Shown in pieces: positions 25,799 through 34,961 of a stretch of DNA of 64,000 nucleotides (position 1 is the stretch's first letter; each line of letters opens with the position of its first letter). The notes under the pieces are model-generated. The model saw nothing but the letters and a program-made list of their open reading frames with translations. It was not told where the DNA came from and did not search any database. A program made the position numbers and the translations under genes. The DNA is from Dendrosporobacter quercicolus (lineage in GTDB: Bacteria > Bacillota > Negativicutes > DSM-1736 > Dendrosporobacteraceae), in NCBI RefSeq assembly GCF_900104455.1, contig NZ_FNHB01000012.1, positions 1-64,000 of the forward strand, in the 5' to 3' direction.

Positions 25799-28687
25799 TC
25801 ATCGCGCGCATAACTGGTCGATAAAATCCTGCGGCTCTGCAGCCGTTAAGAGTTTATCTACCCTGTCACGATCTTTTAGACTATAAAACAAATCATTGAT
25901 GATGGAAATATCATCATTTTTTACAGCAGGCAGACAGATGAGTTGTACTTTGTTGTTTAAATTATCCCATTCAATACAATGCTGTAAGCGGATAAAAACA
26001 ATCGACGACTGATTGACAGCTACAGGCAGGCCGTGAGGAAGGGCAATTCCATGTTTGAAACAAGTACTGCTCATTTCTTCCCGCGCAAACAGAGAATGAA
26101 GAAACTCATTTTTTACATAGCCGTGGTTGAACAACAGACTTGCTGAAAATTCCAGAATCTCCTGCTTATCGCTATATTCCGCCTGCAAAAAAATGAAATC
26201 CTCCCGGAGAATTTTTCTTAAACTATTGCATTGCTGCCGCTTAATCAAATAATCCAGCAGCACTTGTTTATTTTTACTAAAATCAGCGTCAAAGGGAATA
26301 AAATTAATTCCCTGTATCCGGGGATTCATCGTGCCAATAATCGCCAATATGTTGAATTGCTGTTTCAAATTAGCTAGTTTTTGTTTGAGATCTTCCTCTA
26401 CAACGCTTAATACAATTGTTTTTAAGTCAGGATAACAGCCGGAAAGCAGCTCATTAATCTCCAGCGCCACGCCCCGGCCGGTAAGACACATGCAAACAAT
26501 CACCGGCGGCTTGTTGGATTCGTCGATTGGGATGACCGGATACGAGTATCGGGAATTTATGATTTCATAATAAATGTCATCTAGGGTTTCTTCCGCTTCC
26601 TGATCTGAAATATAGACCTTTCTTACGGCTTCCATGACCGAAACCACATCCACCCGGTCAATTGTCCTCGCCTTGATACCGGTTCGCTTTTGCACCACGT
26701 CGCCAATATTGACCAAAGACCCCATATCGACAAAAAACAGGATGCCGCTGTCGGCCTCAAGCGTTTTGGCAATTTCTACCGCCTGCTCAAAAACCTTGGC
26801 GGGATTGGTATGAAATGGCATATCAATGGCAATGGGAAAGTCCACCCCCATAAGCTGATTGACAATTGCAATCATTTCCGAGGCAATCCTGCCATGACAT
26901 ACGGTAATGATCGCCAATTTGTTCTTTTTATTGGCAACCTGCAGCAGTTCTTTAATATACATGGCAATAAAGCCAATTTCACCTTCCGAGATCTGTACCT
27001 GCTCCGCGGCTTCAACTTCCCGGGCCAGTTGCAGGGCCAGCTGGTATTCTTTGCTGAAATTCTTTTTGATATGCATAAAATTTGGGTTGATAATGTCCTG
27101 ATGATAGCGAATCCTTTTGATCGCCTCGGCCAGGTGGATGGCCAGATAAATTAAAACCTTCTCATTCATTCGCAGGCCGGGATGCAAGGTGCGCACGGCC
27201 AGGGAAAAATCCTTAATGATACGGCTGACCGTTTCACCGACAAGATACTTCAAATCATCAACCGCGGTCAGCTGGCTGCCGTAATTCGATCCGGAGCCTA
27301 ATAAATTAAAATTATTTAACACAAAGGTCCAGATAATTTTCTCTATTTCTACCTGGGGAATATCCATTTTTTTTAATTCATGATATTTTTTTTCGACCTT
27401 TTTGTAAATATCTTCAAAGATTGGATAGTCGTGCTTTATTCTCGCTGTCGATATATGCGGAATAAATAAAGCGTCCTGGAATACCATTGCACTGTTGCGC
27501 TGTCCGCCGGCGGCTTGTCTGTCGAGAAACAAGGTATTATATAACAGTTCATTAAAATCAATATTAATTTCATTTTTGCCGCTATTCATTTTCTCGACAT
27601 AAGCATTGGCGCAGGTAACCTGAATTTCACTTTTTAGCTGTCCGATATTGCCGGGATACTCTTTTAAGGCAAAGGCCGATAAAATTTTGCTTTTCACCGC
27701 AATTTTGCATCTTGTACGATTGGCCTCTTCCTGAAAAAAATCATAAATAAGCTGTGCTTTTTCCCGCATGGATCTTTCGGCCAGCGTTGGCAGCTCGATA
27801 ATCATCGGAATTCTTCTCCTGAAGGTCAACAGCAGCGAAGACTCAATGTTTTCCGTTGTGGCGCCAATGAAATACACCTGGCATTCTTTTTCGCTGCTTA
27901 CTTCGCCCAAACGCCGGAATTTGCCTTTATCCAGCAGAGTAAACAGCATTTCCTGCCCCTTGGGCGGCAGCCGGTGTATTTCATCCAAAAATAAAACACC
28001 GTTATGGGCCCGTTCCACCAATCCTTCGGCATCCTGGTCGGCGCCGGTAAAGGAGCCTTTCTTATGCCCGTACAGGATGGACAACAACAGCTGAGGATTA
28101 TCGCCATAATCGGCGCAGTTCAGCGATATAAACGGAGCGCCGGCGGCCAGCACTTTTTTGTTTAGCGCATATTTATACATACACTCGGCAAACATTGATT
28201 TTCCGGTGCCGCTGTCGCCCACAATCAGCGTAGGCAAGCCCGATGGCGGGTACAGCATGGCGGCTTTGCCCTGCTGGATGTTTTTCACCAGACTGCAGTC
28301 ATACCCTACTAATTTAGCAAAATCCGTCGCCGGGGGATTTGCCGCCGGCCGTTCCCGGTCCGGCAAATTCTCATCCTGTTTCGGCTGGATACTTTTTCCC
28401 AAATCGGCAATATAATTGCGCGATACTGCAAACCCTTGCTCAGCCAGCAGGTTAACCAACTGGCTGATGGTTGCGTCCGGCTGCTTTGCTCTTATTTTCT
28501 CTATTGCCTTTTGAATATTTTTTTTCCGCCGTTCACGCGAGCTTGGCAGCTGCAGTTCCTTTCTGATTCCCGTAACTGTTTCCCGCAAAACAGCTAATTT
28601 GCGGGCAATTTCCTCATCAGTCAAAGGAGTATAAATGCTTTCGGCCATAATCAATTGCTGAATCAATTCTTTTTTATTGCGGGACAT
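25799..28687 (-). CDS. LevR-type sigma54-dependent PTS activator
   Basis: This 962-residue activator starts with a helix-turn-helix-like N terminus (about 1-100). An AAA+ domain follows, with Walker A GDSGTGKS at 157-164, the sigma54-contact loop GSFTGA at 211-216 and Walker B VLFLDEIHRL at 231-240. Next come PRD modules (YLAIHLAEAIKRI), an EIIA-Man-like domain (LAIITVCHG), an EIIB-like stretch, a second regulatory region and a C-terminal fructose-type EIIA domain with KHGIALPHG. The contact loop has S instead of the usual A. It would be controlled by PTS phosphorylation. It follows the PTS operon on the same strand after a terminator and probably activates the -24/-12 promoter at 33090-33105. 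Confidence 0.92.
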   Translation of the reverse strand: MSRNKKELIQQLIMAESIYTPLTDEEIARKLAVLRETVTGIRKELQLPSSRERRKKNIQKAIEKIRAKQPDATISQLVNLLAEQGFAVSRNYIADLGKSIQPKQDENLPDRERPAANPPATDFAKLVGYDCSLVKNIQQGKAAMLYPPSGLPTLIVGDSGTGKSMFAECMYKYALNKKVLAAGAPFISLNCADYGDNPQLLLSILYGHKKGSFTGADQDAEGLVERAHNGVLFLDEIHRLPPKGQEMLFTLLDKGKFRRLGEVSSEKECQVYFIGATTENIESSLLLTFRRRIPMIIELPTLAERSMREKAQLIYDFFQEEANRTRCKIAVKSKILSAFALKEYPGNIGQLKSEIQVTCANAYVEKMNSGKNEINIDFNELLYNTLFLDRQAAGGQRNSAMVFQDALFIPHISTARIKHDYPIFEDIYKKVEKKYHELKKMDIPQVEIEKIIWTFVLNNFNLLGSGSNYGSQLTAVDDLKYLVGETVSRIIKDFSLAVRTLHPGLRMNEKVLIYLAIHLAEAIKRIRYHQDIINPNFMHIKKNFSKEYQLALQLAREVEAAEQVQISEGEIGFIAMYIKELLQVANKKNKLAIITVCHGRIASEMIAIVNQLMGVDFPIAIDMPFHTNPAKVFEQAVEIAKTLEADSGILFFVDMGSLVNIGDVVQKRTGIKARTIDRVDVVSVMEAVRKVYISDQEAEETLDDIYYEIINSRYSYPVIPIDESNKPPVIVCMCLTGRGVALEINELLSGCYPDLKTIVLSVVEEDLKQKLANLKQQFNILAIIGTMNPRIQGINFIPFDADFSKNKQVLLDYLIKRQQCNSLRKILREDFIFLQAEYSDKQEILEFSASLLFNHGYVKNEFLHSLFAREEMSSTCFKHGIALPHGLPVAVNQSSIVFIRLQHCIEWDNLNNKVQLICLPAVKNDDISIINDLFYSLKDRDRVDKLLTAAEPQDFIDQLCAR

Positions 28688-28735
28688 GCTGGTTCCTCCC
28701 TTCTCTCAATGCTATCCCTAACTATCATTTACACC

Positions 28736-28787
28736 AAAAAAAGGGAATATGCCGCCTTGTAGTAAACAATGTGCATACTCCCCCTTT
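28736..28787 (-). terminator. Terminator between PTS operon and activator gene
   Basis: A stem of nine or more pairs (GGAGTATGC with GCATATTCC) extended by G-C pairs ends in CCCTTTTTTT on the minus strand. It lies 30 bases after the aldolase stop and separates the operon from its activator, which must have its own or read-through expression. Confidence 0.8.
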
Positions 28788-28816
28788 AACATAAAATTAA
28801 TTGAACAAACCGGTCA

Positions 28817-29650
28817 TTAAGCTCGCTTTACTGAGCCAAACAGCTGCATATAATGCCCTAGCTTTTCCCCATACCCGCTCAGCATCACCGACTCAATTTC
28901 CATCATATTCGAGCTTTTCCCCGGAACAAGGAACTGTGTTAAAGCAGCATACCCCGCCTGATCCAAATCGGTATACAGGTTTAATTTCGTTATCCCAAGC
29001 CCGATCGCCTGCTTTAAATTATCATCGCCAGTTCCGGAGCAGCCATGAAGGACGAGCGGGACAGGCACTGCCTGCTCAATTGCCCGCAAACGTTCAAATT
29101 GCAGCTCCGGCTTGCCGGCATACAGGCCATGCGAAGTTCCTACGGCCACCGCCAGGCAGTCAACCTTGGTTTCCTGTACAAACCGCAGGGCCTCCCGGGG
29201 ATCGGTAAGGCCTTCATGTTTCGTTTGCTCATACTCAGCGCCTTTACCGACATGCCCTAATTCGGCTTCCACCGTAATATCAATTGCATGGGCAAAGCTA
29301 ACAATTTCTTTTACCTCGGCCACATTTTGGGCAAACGGGCAGGTTGAACGATCCACCATAATGGAGGTAAATCCCGCCCGTACGGCTTTTACCGCATCGG
29401 CAAATTCCTGTCCATGATCCAGGTGAACGGCAACCGGCACCGCAGCCCGCCCCGCCCTTTCCACAGCCAGCTTGCCGACTGCCAAAATATCAACCATCGC
29501 CGGGTAAAAAGCCAGGATAAGCGGCGATTGATATTTCTCGGCAGTTGAGATTGCCGTCTGGATACTGTCTTCATTCCAGACATTAGCGGCCGGAACCCCG
29601 TATTTCTTTTGTTTTGCATCAACCAACATCGTTCTCATATTTACAAGCAT
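28817..29650 (-). CDS. Class II (zinc) ketose-bisphosphate aldolase
   Basis: This 277-residue protein of the fructose/tagatose-bisphosphate aldolase family (FbaA/GatY/KbaY group) cleaves a ketose bisphosphate to dihydroxyacetone phosphate and an aldehyde. Metal and active-site motifs are VAVHLDHGQEF, the conserved AELGHVGKGAEYE, and the zinc histidine in LVLHGCSGTGDDN. It is the last gene of the PTS operon. Length (shorter than GatY) and divergence from glycolytic Fba suggest a dedicated catabolic aldolase. Its exact sugar is unknown. Confidence 0.88.
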   Translation of the reverse strand: MLVNMRTMLVDAKQKKYGVPAANVWNEDSIQTAISTAEKYQSPLILAFYPAMVDILAVGKLAVERAGRAAVPVAVHLDHGQEFADAVKAVRAGFTSIMVDRSTCPFAQNVAEVKEIVSFAHAIDITVEAELGHVGKGAEYEQTKHEGLTDPREALRFVQETKVDCLAVAVGTSHGLYAGKPELQFERLRAIEQAVPVPLVLHGCSGTGDDNLKQAIGLGITKLNLYTDLDQAGYAALTQFLVPGKSSNMMEIESVMLSGYGEKLGHYMQLFGSVKRA

Positions 29651-29688
29651 AATAATATCATCCCTATCTAAATTGTACTAGCTACCGG

Positions 29689-30786
29689 CTACTTCTGCTG
29701 TATCGCCCGGGCGTTAAAACAAGTATCCAGCTTGCCTGACTGGAAAAACGGCTGCATCATTTCCTGCAATAATTCAGCCGATCCTTCGGAAAGATCCTTG
29801 CGCTGACCTGCCAAATGCGGCGTTAGGATGACATTGTCCAGTTTTAATAAGGGACTTTGCTGCGGCAGCGGCTCGGTGTAATAAACATCTAATGCCGCAC
29901 CGGCAATTTTTTTGTTCTGCAGCGCGTCAATCAGCGCATCTTCGTCAATGATTTCGCCGCGGGCCACATTAATAAAATAAGCGGTTGGCTTCATCATCGC
30001 CAGCAATTCTGTGCTGATTAAGCCTTTATTCGCTGCTAACGGCGGAACATGAATGGAAATGATGTCACTGGCGGAAAAAAGCTCCGGCAGCGATGCCGTT
30101 CGCGTATAGCCTTCAAATAAGGCGTCAGCGGCAAAAGGATCGTAAACCAAGACCTGCATGCCCAGAGCGGCCGCTTTTTCCGCCACTCGCTTGCCAATTT
30201 TACCAAGACCGACAAGACCGAATTTCTTATTTTTGAAGGTTATTCCCCTAAAGGTTACAAATTCATCCCAGTTGGGAACTTCCCTGTTGATGTCGGCAGC
30301 CCATCTGCCGGCTTTCACATACTGATCTGCTCTGATAATATTTCGGCCCAGCATCAGGGCAAACGTAATGGTAAGATCGGATACCGGCTCAACCGAACGC
30401 CCCGGCGCATTAAAAAAATAAATACCTCTTTCGGTGGCCGCATTGATATTAATATTCACGGCGTCAGAGCGGCAGCAGCCAATTGCAGCCAAATTCTTGC
30501 CTGCGGCAATGACCTGCCTGGTAACCGGCGCAGTATGCACAATTAGCACATGAACGTCGGCAATTCGCTCGATCAGCTCCCGGGGATGGCCGCAGTATTC
30601 CGTAACGCTGTCATCGCCAATATCATCGCTCCGGTCACGGCTCATGGGCTTATCCATGATGACGTCAAAGGAATCAATCTCATAATGATAGCCGGTTAAC
30701 ATTTTCTTTGTTGCAGCTACTAAATCTTTGGTGTTAACCCACTCATCGCCAACCACCAGCACATTCAACTTCTGATTTTTGTCCAT
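29689..30786 (-). CDS. D-isomer-specific 2-hydroxyacid dehydrogenase
   Basis: This 365-residue NAD-dependent oxidoreductase has a dinucleotide-binding motif GLVGLGKIGKRVAEKA, the catalytic arginine region NVARGEIIDEDAL, the glutamate after it, and the active-site histidine in LTPHLAGQ. It resembles phosphoglycerate/erythronate-type dehydrogenases. In the PTS operon it would oxidise or reduce a 2-hydroxy or 2-keto acid made from the imported sugar. Such a combination with a GatY-like aldolase is unlike the classic gat operon, which has a polyol-phosphate dehydrogenase instead. Confidence 0.88.
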   Translation of the reverse strand: MDKNQKLNVLVVGDEWVNTKDLVAATKKMLTGYHYEIDSFDVIMDKPMSRDRSDDIGDDSVTEYCGHPRELIERIADVHVLIVHTAPVTRQVIAAGKNLAAIGCCRSDAVNININAATERGIYFFNAPGRSVEPVSDLTITFALMLGRNIIRADQYVKAGRWAADINREVPNWDEFVTFRGITFKNKKFGLVGLGKIGKRVAEKAAALGMQVLVYDPFAADALFEGYTRTASLPELFSASDIISIHVPPLAANKGLISTELLAMMKPTAYFINVARGEIIDEDALIDALQNKKIAGAALDVYYTEPLPQQSPLLKLDNVILTPHLAGQRKDLSEGSAELLQEMMQPFFQSGKLDTCFNARAIQQK

Positions 30787-30823
30787 TTTTTCTCCCTCCG
30801 CTGAAACGTATTATTATACCGGT

Positions 30824-31297
30824 TTAGCCTTGTCCCAAAATCTCTGTCTGGAATATCTTATTGGCTTCCTGCTGCGAACTGGCCTGATACAGCCTGACTA
30901 GACTACTTTCCTGCTTGCAAAAATCGACGATATTCTTCAAATAATTCAAATGCCTGTTTTCTCCCTGCAGGGCCAGTAAGAACACCAGTCCCGCCTGGAC
31001 CGTTGCATTGGCATTGCCCATTTCGGCAAACGCAACCGGCTCCTTGGATATGCCCAGGAGGATGGCCGGCTTAATGACATTTTCCGCCTTCGAATGGGGG
31101 ACAGCAATCCCGATTGGTTTGGTGGGCAGCCCGGTGGGATATACCTCCTCCCGCGCTAAAGTCTCGGCCTGATACTGCTCATTCACATAGCCTTTCTGCA
31201 ACAGATAATTGGCCAAGCAGCCGATTACCTCTTCCCTGGTCGTCATATTTTCTAAAATGATGGTGTCGTAATAGACGCTGCCGGTTGTTTGACTCAT
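30824..31297 (-). CDS. PTS EIIA, galactitol/fructose type
   Basis: This is a 157-residue cytoplasmic phosphocarrier of the PTS-EIIA-2 family. The phospho-acceptor histidine is probably H68 in PIGIAVPHSKAENV. An early segment (TREEVIGCLANYLLQKGYV) is typical of the fold. It lies 43 bases after the EIIC gene and takes phosphate from HPr to the EIIB encoded at 32740-33042. GatA is the closest named relative by context. Confidence 0.9.
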   Translation of the reverse strand: MSQTTGSVYYDTIILENMTTREEVIGCLANYLLQKGYVNEQYQAETLAREEVYPTGLPTKPIGIAVPHSKAENVIKPAILLGISKEPVAFAEMGNANATVQAGLVFLLALQGENRHLNYLKNIVDFCKQESSLVRLYQASSQQEANKIFQTEILGQG

Positions 31298-31340
31298 TCT
31301 GCTCCTCCTTCACGTTGATTTACAAGCGTAAGCGAAAATA

Positions 31341-32615
31341 TTAAAAAGCAAAAATCCAGGAAAAAATCTTGTATACCAAAACCAGTCCCGGCGTACCGGC
31401 GGCATCCCAGTTGGAGATTAAGCCTTTCGTAACGTCATAGCCCATCGTGCCGGCCAACTGCGTCATAGGGCCGGCCATAAAAGTCGCTCCCCAGCAGAAC
31501 AGGCAGACGATTATGGACAGGGTAATAAGGTTATGAAAAATATTCCCCTCAGTCACTGCATTCACGGCGGCGCTTTCCCATAAAACGATGATTAAGCTCA
31601 CCGAAGCGATCATTTGGTTGCCAGGCAATGCCAACGATATCAGCAATGCGATCGGATACATCAGCAAGGTGGTTGGTATTACCGCCGAATGGCCGATAAC
31701 CGTGGAACTATCCAGAGCAATACGGACATCATCCCGTTGCAGCTTGCCCACCAGAATGCTTCGCGCCGCTTTAATAATGGGAAACCAGCCTTCGACTAAA
31801 ATCCCGGCCATGCGCGGCAGCAGCAGGAACGCCGCCGCCATTTGCACGCCTAACAGCAAGGACGGCATAAGTCCAATTTGGCTAAACAACCCGATCAAAA
31901 TGCCCAGGGTCGCTCCCATCACGGTAGTCTCACCGAAAATGCCCGCTTTTTCCTGAATGGTTTCGGCGTTAAGCTTCACATCTTTAATTACAGGGAGTTT
32001 ACGCAAAACCGCTACAATCGGGATTGCCAGGCAAGCCTGAAAGGAAAAATGCGTGCCATGCGGCCAGGAACCGCCCGGCGGAAAGTTATTAATTTTTTCA
32101 ATATACGGCGCGGCAATATCCGCCGCTTTCACATCAACAATTAAAAAAACCACCACCGCCAGTGTCGCCAGCCAGAAATTGCCCGTGGAAACACCGATCA
32201 TTCCGGCCAGCAGCATCGCCCGCCAGGTGTTGAAAACATCCACATAGATGGTTTGCGTAAACCGCACGGAAACCAAAATGATATTCAGTATTAAAAAAAC
32301 CAAGACGCCGAAATAACCGTACGTATTACCAAAGGCATACCCTACCGACCCCCAGCCGATGTCAATAATATTCTTGTCAAATCCATAAATAGACACGATA
32401 TTCGTGATTGGCTTAACCATCGCTTCCTGAATCAGGTTTGTCACCAGAAACAAACCGGTAAGGCCGATGGATACCTTCAGTGCGCCAAGAATAGCTTTTT
32501 GAACGTTTACTTTTACCAGGAAGGACACGATTAAAATAATCCCGACGATCGTAACGGTTGAATTGAATTTAAAAAAAGCTGACAGGACACTGGTAACCCA
32601 AGCAATAAATTCCAT
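31341..32615 (-). CDS. PTS EIIC, galactitol family
   Basis: This is a 424-residue integral membrane permease of the GatC family with about ten to twelve hydrophobic segments. The family pattern is seen at VNVQKAILGALKVSIGLTG near the start and in WGSVGYAFGNTYGYFGVLVF. It forms a three-protein system with the EIIA and EIIB genes on either side. Galactitol itself is not proven as substrate, because the enzymes of the operon differ from those of E. coli gat. Confidence 0.92.
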   Translation of the reverse strand: MEFIAWVTSVLSAFFKFNSTVTIVGIILIVSFLVKVNVQKAILGALKVSIGLTGLFLVTNLIQEAMVKPITNIVSIYGFDKNIIDIGWGSVGYAFGNTYGYFGVLVFLILNIILVSVRFTQTIYVDVFNTWRAMLLAGMIGVSTGNFWLATLAVVVFLIVDVKAADIAAPYIEKINNFPPGGSWPHGTHFSFQACLAIPIVAVLRKLPVIKDVKLNAETIQEKAGIFGETTVMGATLGILIGLFSQIGLMPSLLLGVQMAAAFLLLPRMAGILVEGWFPIIKAARSILVGKLQRDDVRIALDSSTVIGHSAVIPTTLLMYPIALLISLALPGNQMIASVSLIIVLWESAAVNAVTEGNIFHNLITLSIIVCLFCWGATFMAGPMTQLAGTMGYDVTKGLISNWDAAGTPGLVLVYKIFSWIFAF

Positions 32616-32739
32616 ACGCCTTCTCCTCGCTTAACTTTTTTTGCTGCATCCTGATGATCTCCTGCGAGCCAGCCCTGCAGAAAACAGCTGCCCAGCACCG
32701 CCCGCCGGGCTTGTCGCCTAATGGCGGGCACGGTCAAGA

Positions 32740-33042
32740 TCACTGCTGTATTTTGCGGATTTCCGCGATAATCTGATCCAGTGCTTTTTTCGCCGCGGCA
32801 TCATCCAGCATGATGCCAAGAGCTCTGATCATTGGAACCGGATATTCAGCTTTCATTTCCACTGTGGTAACCAGCAGATCGGCATGAACTATGGCTTCCT
32901 CCACATCATTCACGCGGCAAAGAACTACTTTGACGTTCTTTAAGCCTTCTTGTTTAATCCGTTCTTCAATTTCTTCCCTCAAATAATTTGATGTACAAAT
33001 ACCTGCGCCACAACAACAAAGAACTGTGACTTCTTTTTCCAT
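32740..33042 (-). CDS. PTS EIIB, galactitol type
   Basis: This 100-residue cytoplasmic phosphotransferase has the active cysteine in the loop VLCCCGAGICTSNYL, the GatB-type P-loop. The chosen start (ATG at 33042) has AGAGGTG six bases before it. An ATG at 33066 with GAGAAGG is a serious alternative and adds eight residues. It is first in the operon, about 50-65 bases after the sigma54 promoter. A 124-bp gap separates it from EIIC and contains GC-rich inverted repeats but no gene. Confidence 0.9.
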   Translation of the reverse strand: MEKEVTVLCCCGAGICTSNYLREEIEERIKQEGLKNVKVVLCRVNDVEEAIVHADLLVTTVEMKAEYPVPMIRALGIMLDDAAAKKALDQIIAEIRKIQQ

Positions 33043-33089
33043 CGCTGACACCTCTTTCATATTCATTAACCTTCTCGCTCATTTAAACT

Positions 33090-33105
33090 TGCAAATTTCA
33101 TGCCA
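33090..33105 (-). promoter_or_regulatory. Sigma54 (-24/-12) promoter of the PTS operon
   Basis: On the minus strand TGGCATG-N4-TTGCA matches the sigma54 consensus TGGCAYR-N4-TTGCW at every fixed position. Transcription would start near 33078, just before the EIIB gene. The LevR-type activator encoded downstream is the expected partner. Confidence 0.88.
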
Positions 33106-33150
33106 GTTACAAAAAAAGCGGCTCGTTCCGCCATTTATCAGTATTCATTC

Positions 33151-33206
33151 AGGCAAAAAAAACAGGCCTGCTTTTTGTAATTACAAAAACAGGCCTGCCG
33201 TTTTTA
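33151..33206 (-). promoter_or_regulatory. Large palindrome: activator site or terminator
   Basis: Two copies of ACAGGCCTGC (33162-33171 and 33189-33198), spaced by 27 bases, flank the perfect palindrome TTTTTGTAATTACAAAAA. On the minus strand it ends in TTTTTTTT. It may be the enhancer for the LevR-type activator, lying 60-110 bases above the sigma54 promoter. It may equally be the terminator of the ABC-F transcript. Both could be true. Confidence 0.55.
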
Positions 33207-33282
33207 CATTTCAGACTATTCAGACGCTTAAAGCTGTGAGCTTCCCAAAATGACCGACGCCGCTCCCGAACCGGCGCTTATG

Positions 33283-33423
33283 TTATTTTTGCAGTAATAT
33301 TTCCACCACTTGTTTCAGCGTATTCTGTTCGCCGGTATTGCCCGGAAAAATAATATAGGGCATATGAGGAAATTTACTTTCCGCTCCGGTTTGCCATACA
33401 GGTATACCCGGCCTGATCTGACC
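33283..33423 (-). pseudogene. Orphan C-terminal protein fragment
   Basis: A 46-codon frame with protein-like composition (GIPVWQTGAESKFPHMPYII, then a helix ending in EILLQK and a stop) has no start or ribosome site at its beginning; a stop lies just upstream. An internal ATG at 33363 would give 26 residues. It lies in the 420-bp gap between EIIB and ABC-F. It looks like the tail of a lost gene, but I do not recognise the family. Confidence 0.3.
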
Positions 33424-33462
33424 TTATCTTTGACAGCCTCCCCTTCCTGTATCTGCCTGAAA

Positions 33463-34941
33463 TTAAAGCTGAACCAGCTCTGTAGCAATATTTTTGCAAA
33501 ATGCACTGTCATGCTCCACAAAGAGAATTGTGGGTGAATACTCCAGCAGCAGTTCTTCGATTTGCATGCGGGAAACCACATCAATAAAATTAAGCGGTTC
33601 ATCCCAGATATATAAGTGGGCTTTCTCACAAAGACTTTTGGCAATCAGCACTTTTTTCTTCTGACCACCGCTAAAATCGGCCAGGTCCTTTTCAAATTGC
33701 ACTCTGGAAAAATCAAGCTTTCTTAAAATCGCCTTAAACAGACTTTCGTCGATACGATGATTGGCGGCGTAATTGGTTAAGCTGCCGCTGAGGCGTGAGG
33801 TATCCTGCGAAACATAGGATAGTTTGAGCTGACTTGCTGTGCGGAAAGTTCCGGTATAAGTGATGGGCTCACCGCAAATCAGCTTAATAAGGCTGGACTT
33901 GCCTGAGCCGTTCTTTCCGCACAGCGCGATTCTGTCGCCCTGTGCAATGGTAAAGCTTACGTTCTCACAAGCTGGCTTGCCGCCATAAAATATTGATACA
34001 TGATCAAGCTCCGCAAGACGGCCAGCATGAAAGTTCAGCGGTGAAATTTTCAATCGCTCGGCGCTTTCTATATTTTTGAGCAGCTTAGACTTCTGCTCAA
34101 CTACTGACTGTTGTCTTGCTTCGATTGTCTTAGAACGTTTCATCATCCTGGCCGCCTTGTGGCCGATATAGCCCTTATCAGGCTTGACACCTGAATTTTT
34201 CGTACCCAGTTTTGTTTGCTCCGTTTGATCCGACCACTGAGCGGTGCGCCTGGCGGCAGTTGACAGCCGGGTAATATCGCGGCGCAGTTTTTCGTTTTCC
34301 GTCAGCTCAAAGTTGTCCTGCAGTTCTTTATTTTTCCACCAGGAAGAAAAATTCCCTTTTTGAATTTCAATATTTGTTTTGTTTATGGACAGGATATGAT
34401 CAACACAGTGATCAAGAAATTCCCTGTCGTGAGATACCAAAATAAAGCCGCGCTTAGAGCTGAGATAATCACTGACAACTCTTCTTGCTGCCAGATCAAG
34501 ATGATTCGTCGGCTCATCAATCAACAGAAAACTATTTTCTTGAACAAATAAAACCGCCAGCAGCACCTTTGTCTGCTCACCCTGGGAAAGCAGCTCAAAC
34601 GGGCGGTATAAAACGTCTTCGGCAACCTGCAGCAAGGTCAGCTCACGCACAACCTCCCAATGAAGATAGTCCGGATAAATGCCGGCAATAACATCAAGGG
34701 TGTTGCTATCCTTGTTGGCAACCTCGAACGGGAAATAGACAAAATTTACATTGGCCGAAATAACGCCGCGGTATTCATACCTGCCCAGCAGCAAATTGAG
34801 AAATGTCGTTTTGCCTCTGCCGTTTCTGCCGGTAAAGCCCAACTTCCAATCGGTAGCTATTTGAAAACTCACATTTTCAAAAATGTTGTCATAACTGCCG
34901 TCATAGGCAAAAGTCAGATTGCTAACGCTTATTACAGACAT
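33463..34941 (-). CDS. ABC-F protein, Lsa-like (ribosome protection)
   Basis: This 492-residue soluble protein has two ABC domains and no membrane part. Walker A motifs are GRNGRGKTTF (about residue 37) and GKNGSGKSSL (about 345). Signatures are LSQGEQTKVLLAV and FSGGQKKKVLIAKSL, and Walker B stretches are LLIDEPTNHLDL and IWDEPLNFID. The linker between domains is long and charged, as in antibiotic-resistance ABC-F factors that push drugs off the ribosome. The start is set by AGGAGGCGATAAGG before ATG at 34941. A leader peptide and attenuator upstream suggest induction by ribosome-targeting antibiotics. Resistance spectrum (lincosamide, streptogramin A, pleuromutilin) is inference. Confidence 0.88.
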   Translation of the reverse strand: MSVISVSNLTFAYDGSYDNIFENVSFQIATDWKLGFTGRNGRGKTTFLNLLLGRYEYRGVISANVNFVYFPFEVANKDSNTLDVIAGIYPDYLHWEVVRELTLLQVAEDVLYRPFELLSQGEQTKVLLAVLFVQENSFLLIDEPTNHLDLAARRVVSDYLSSKRGFILVSHDREFLDHCVDHILSINKTNIEIQKGNFSSWWKNKELQDNFELTENEKLRRDITRLSTAARRTAQWSDQTEQTKLGTKNSGVKPDKGYIGHKAARMMKRSKTIEARQQSVVEQKSKLLKNIESAERLKISPLNFHAGRLAELDHVSIFYGGKPACENVSFTIAQGDRIALCGKNGSGKSSLIKLICGEPITYTGTFRTASQLKLSYVSQDTSRLSGSLTNYAANHRIDESLFKAILRKLDFSRVQFEKDLADFSGGQKKKVLIAKSLCEKAHLYIWDEPLNFIDVVSRMQIEELLLEYSPTILFVEHDSAFCKNIATELVQL

Positions 34942-34961
34942 CCTTATCGCCTCCTGTATAA

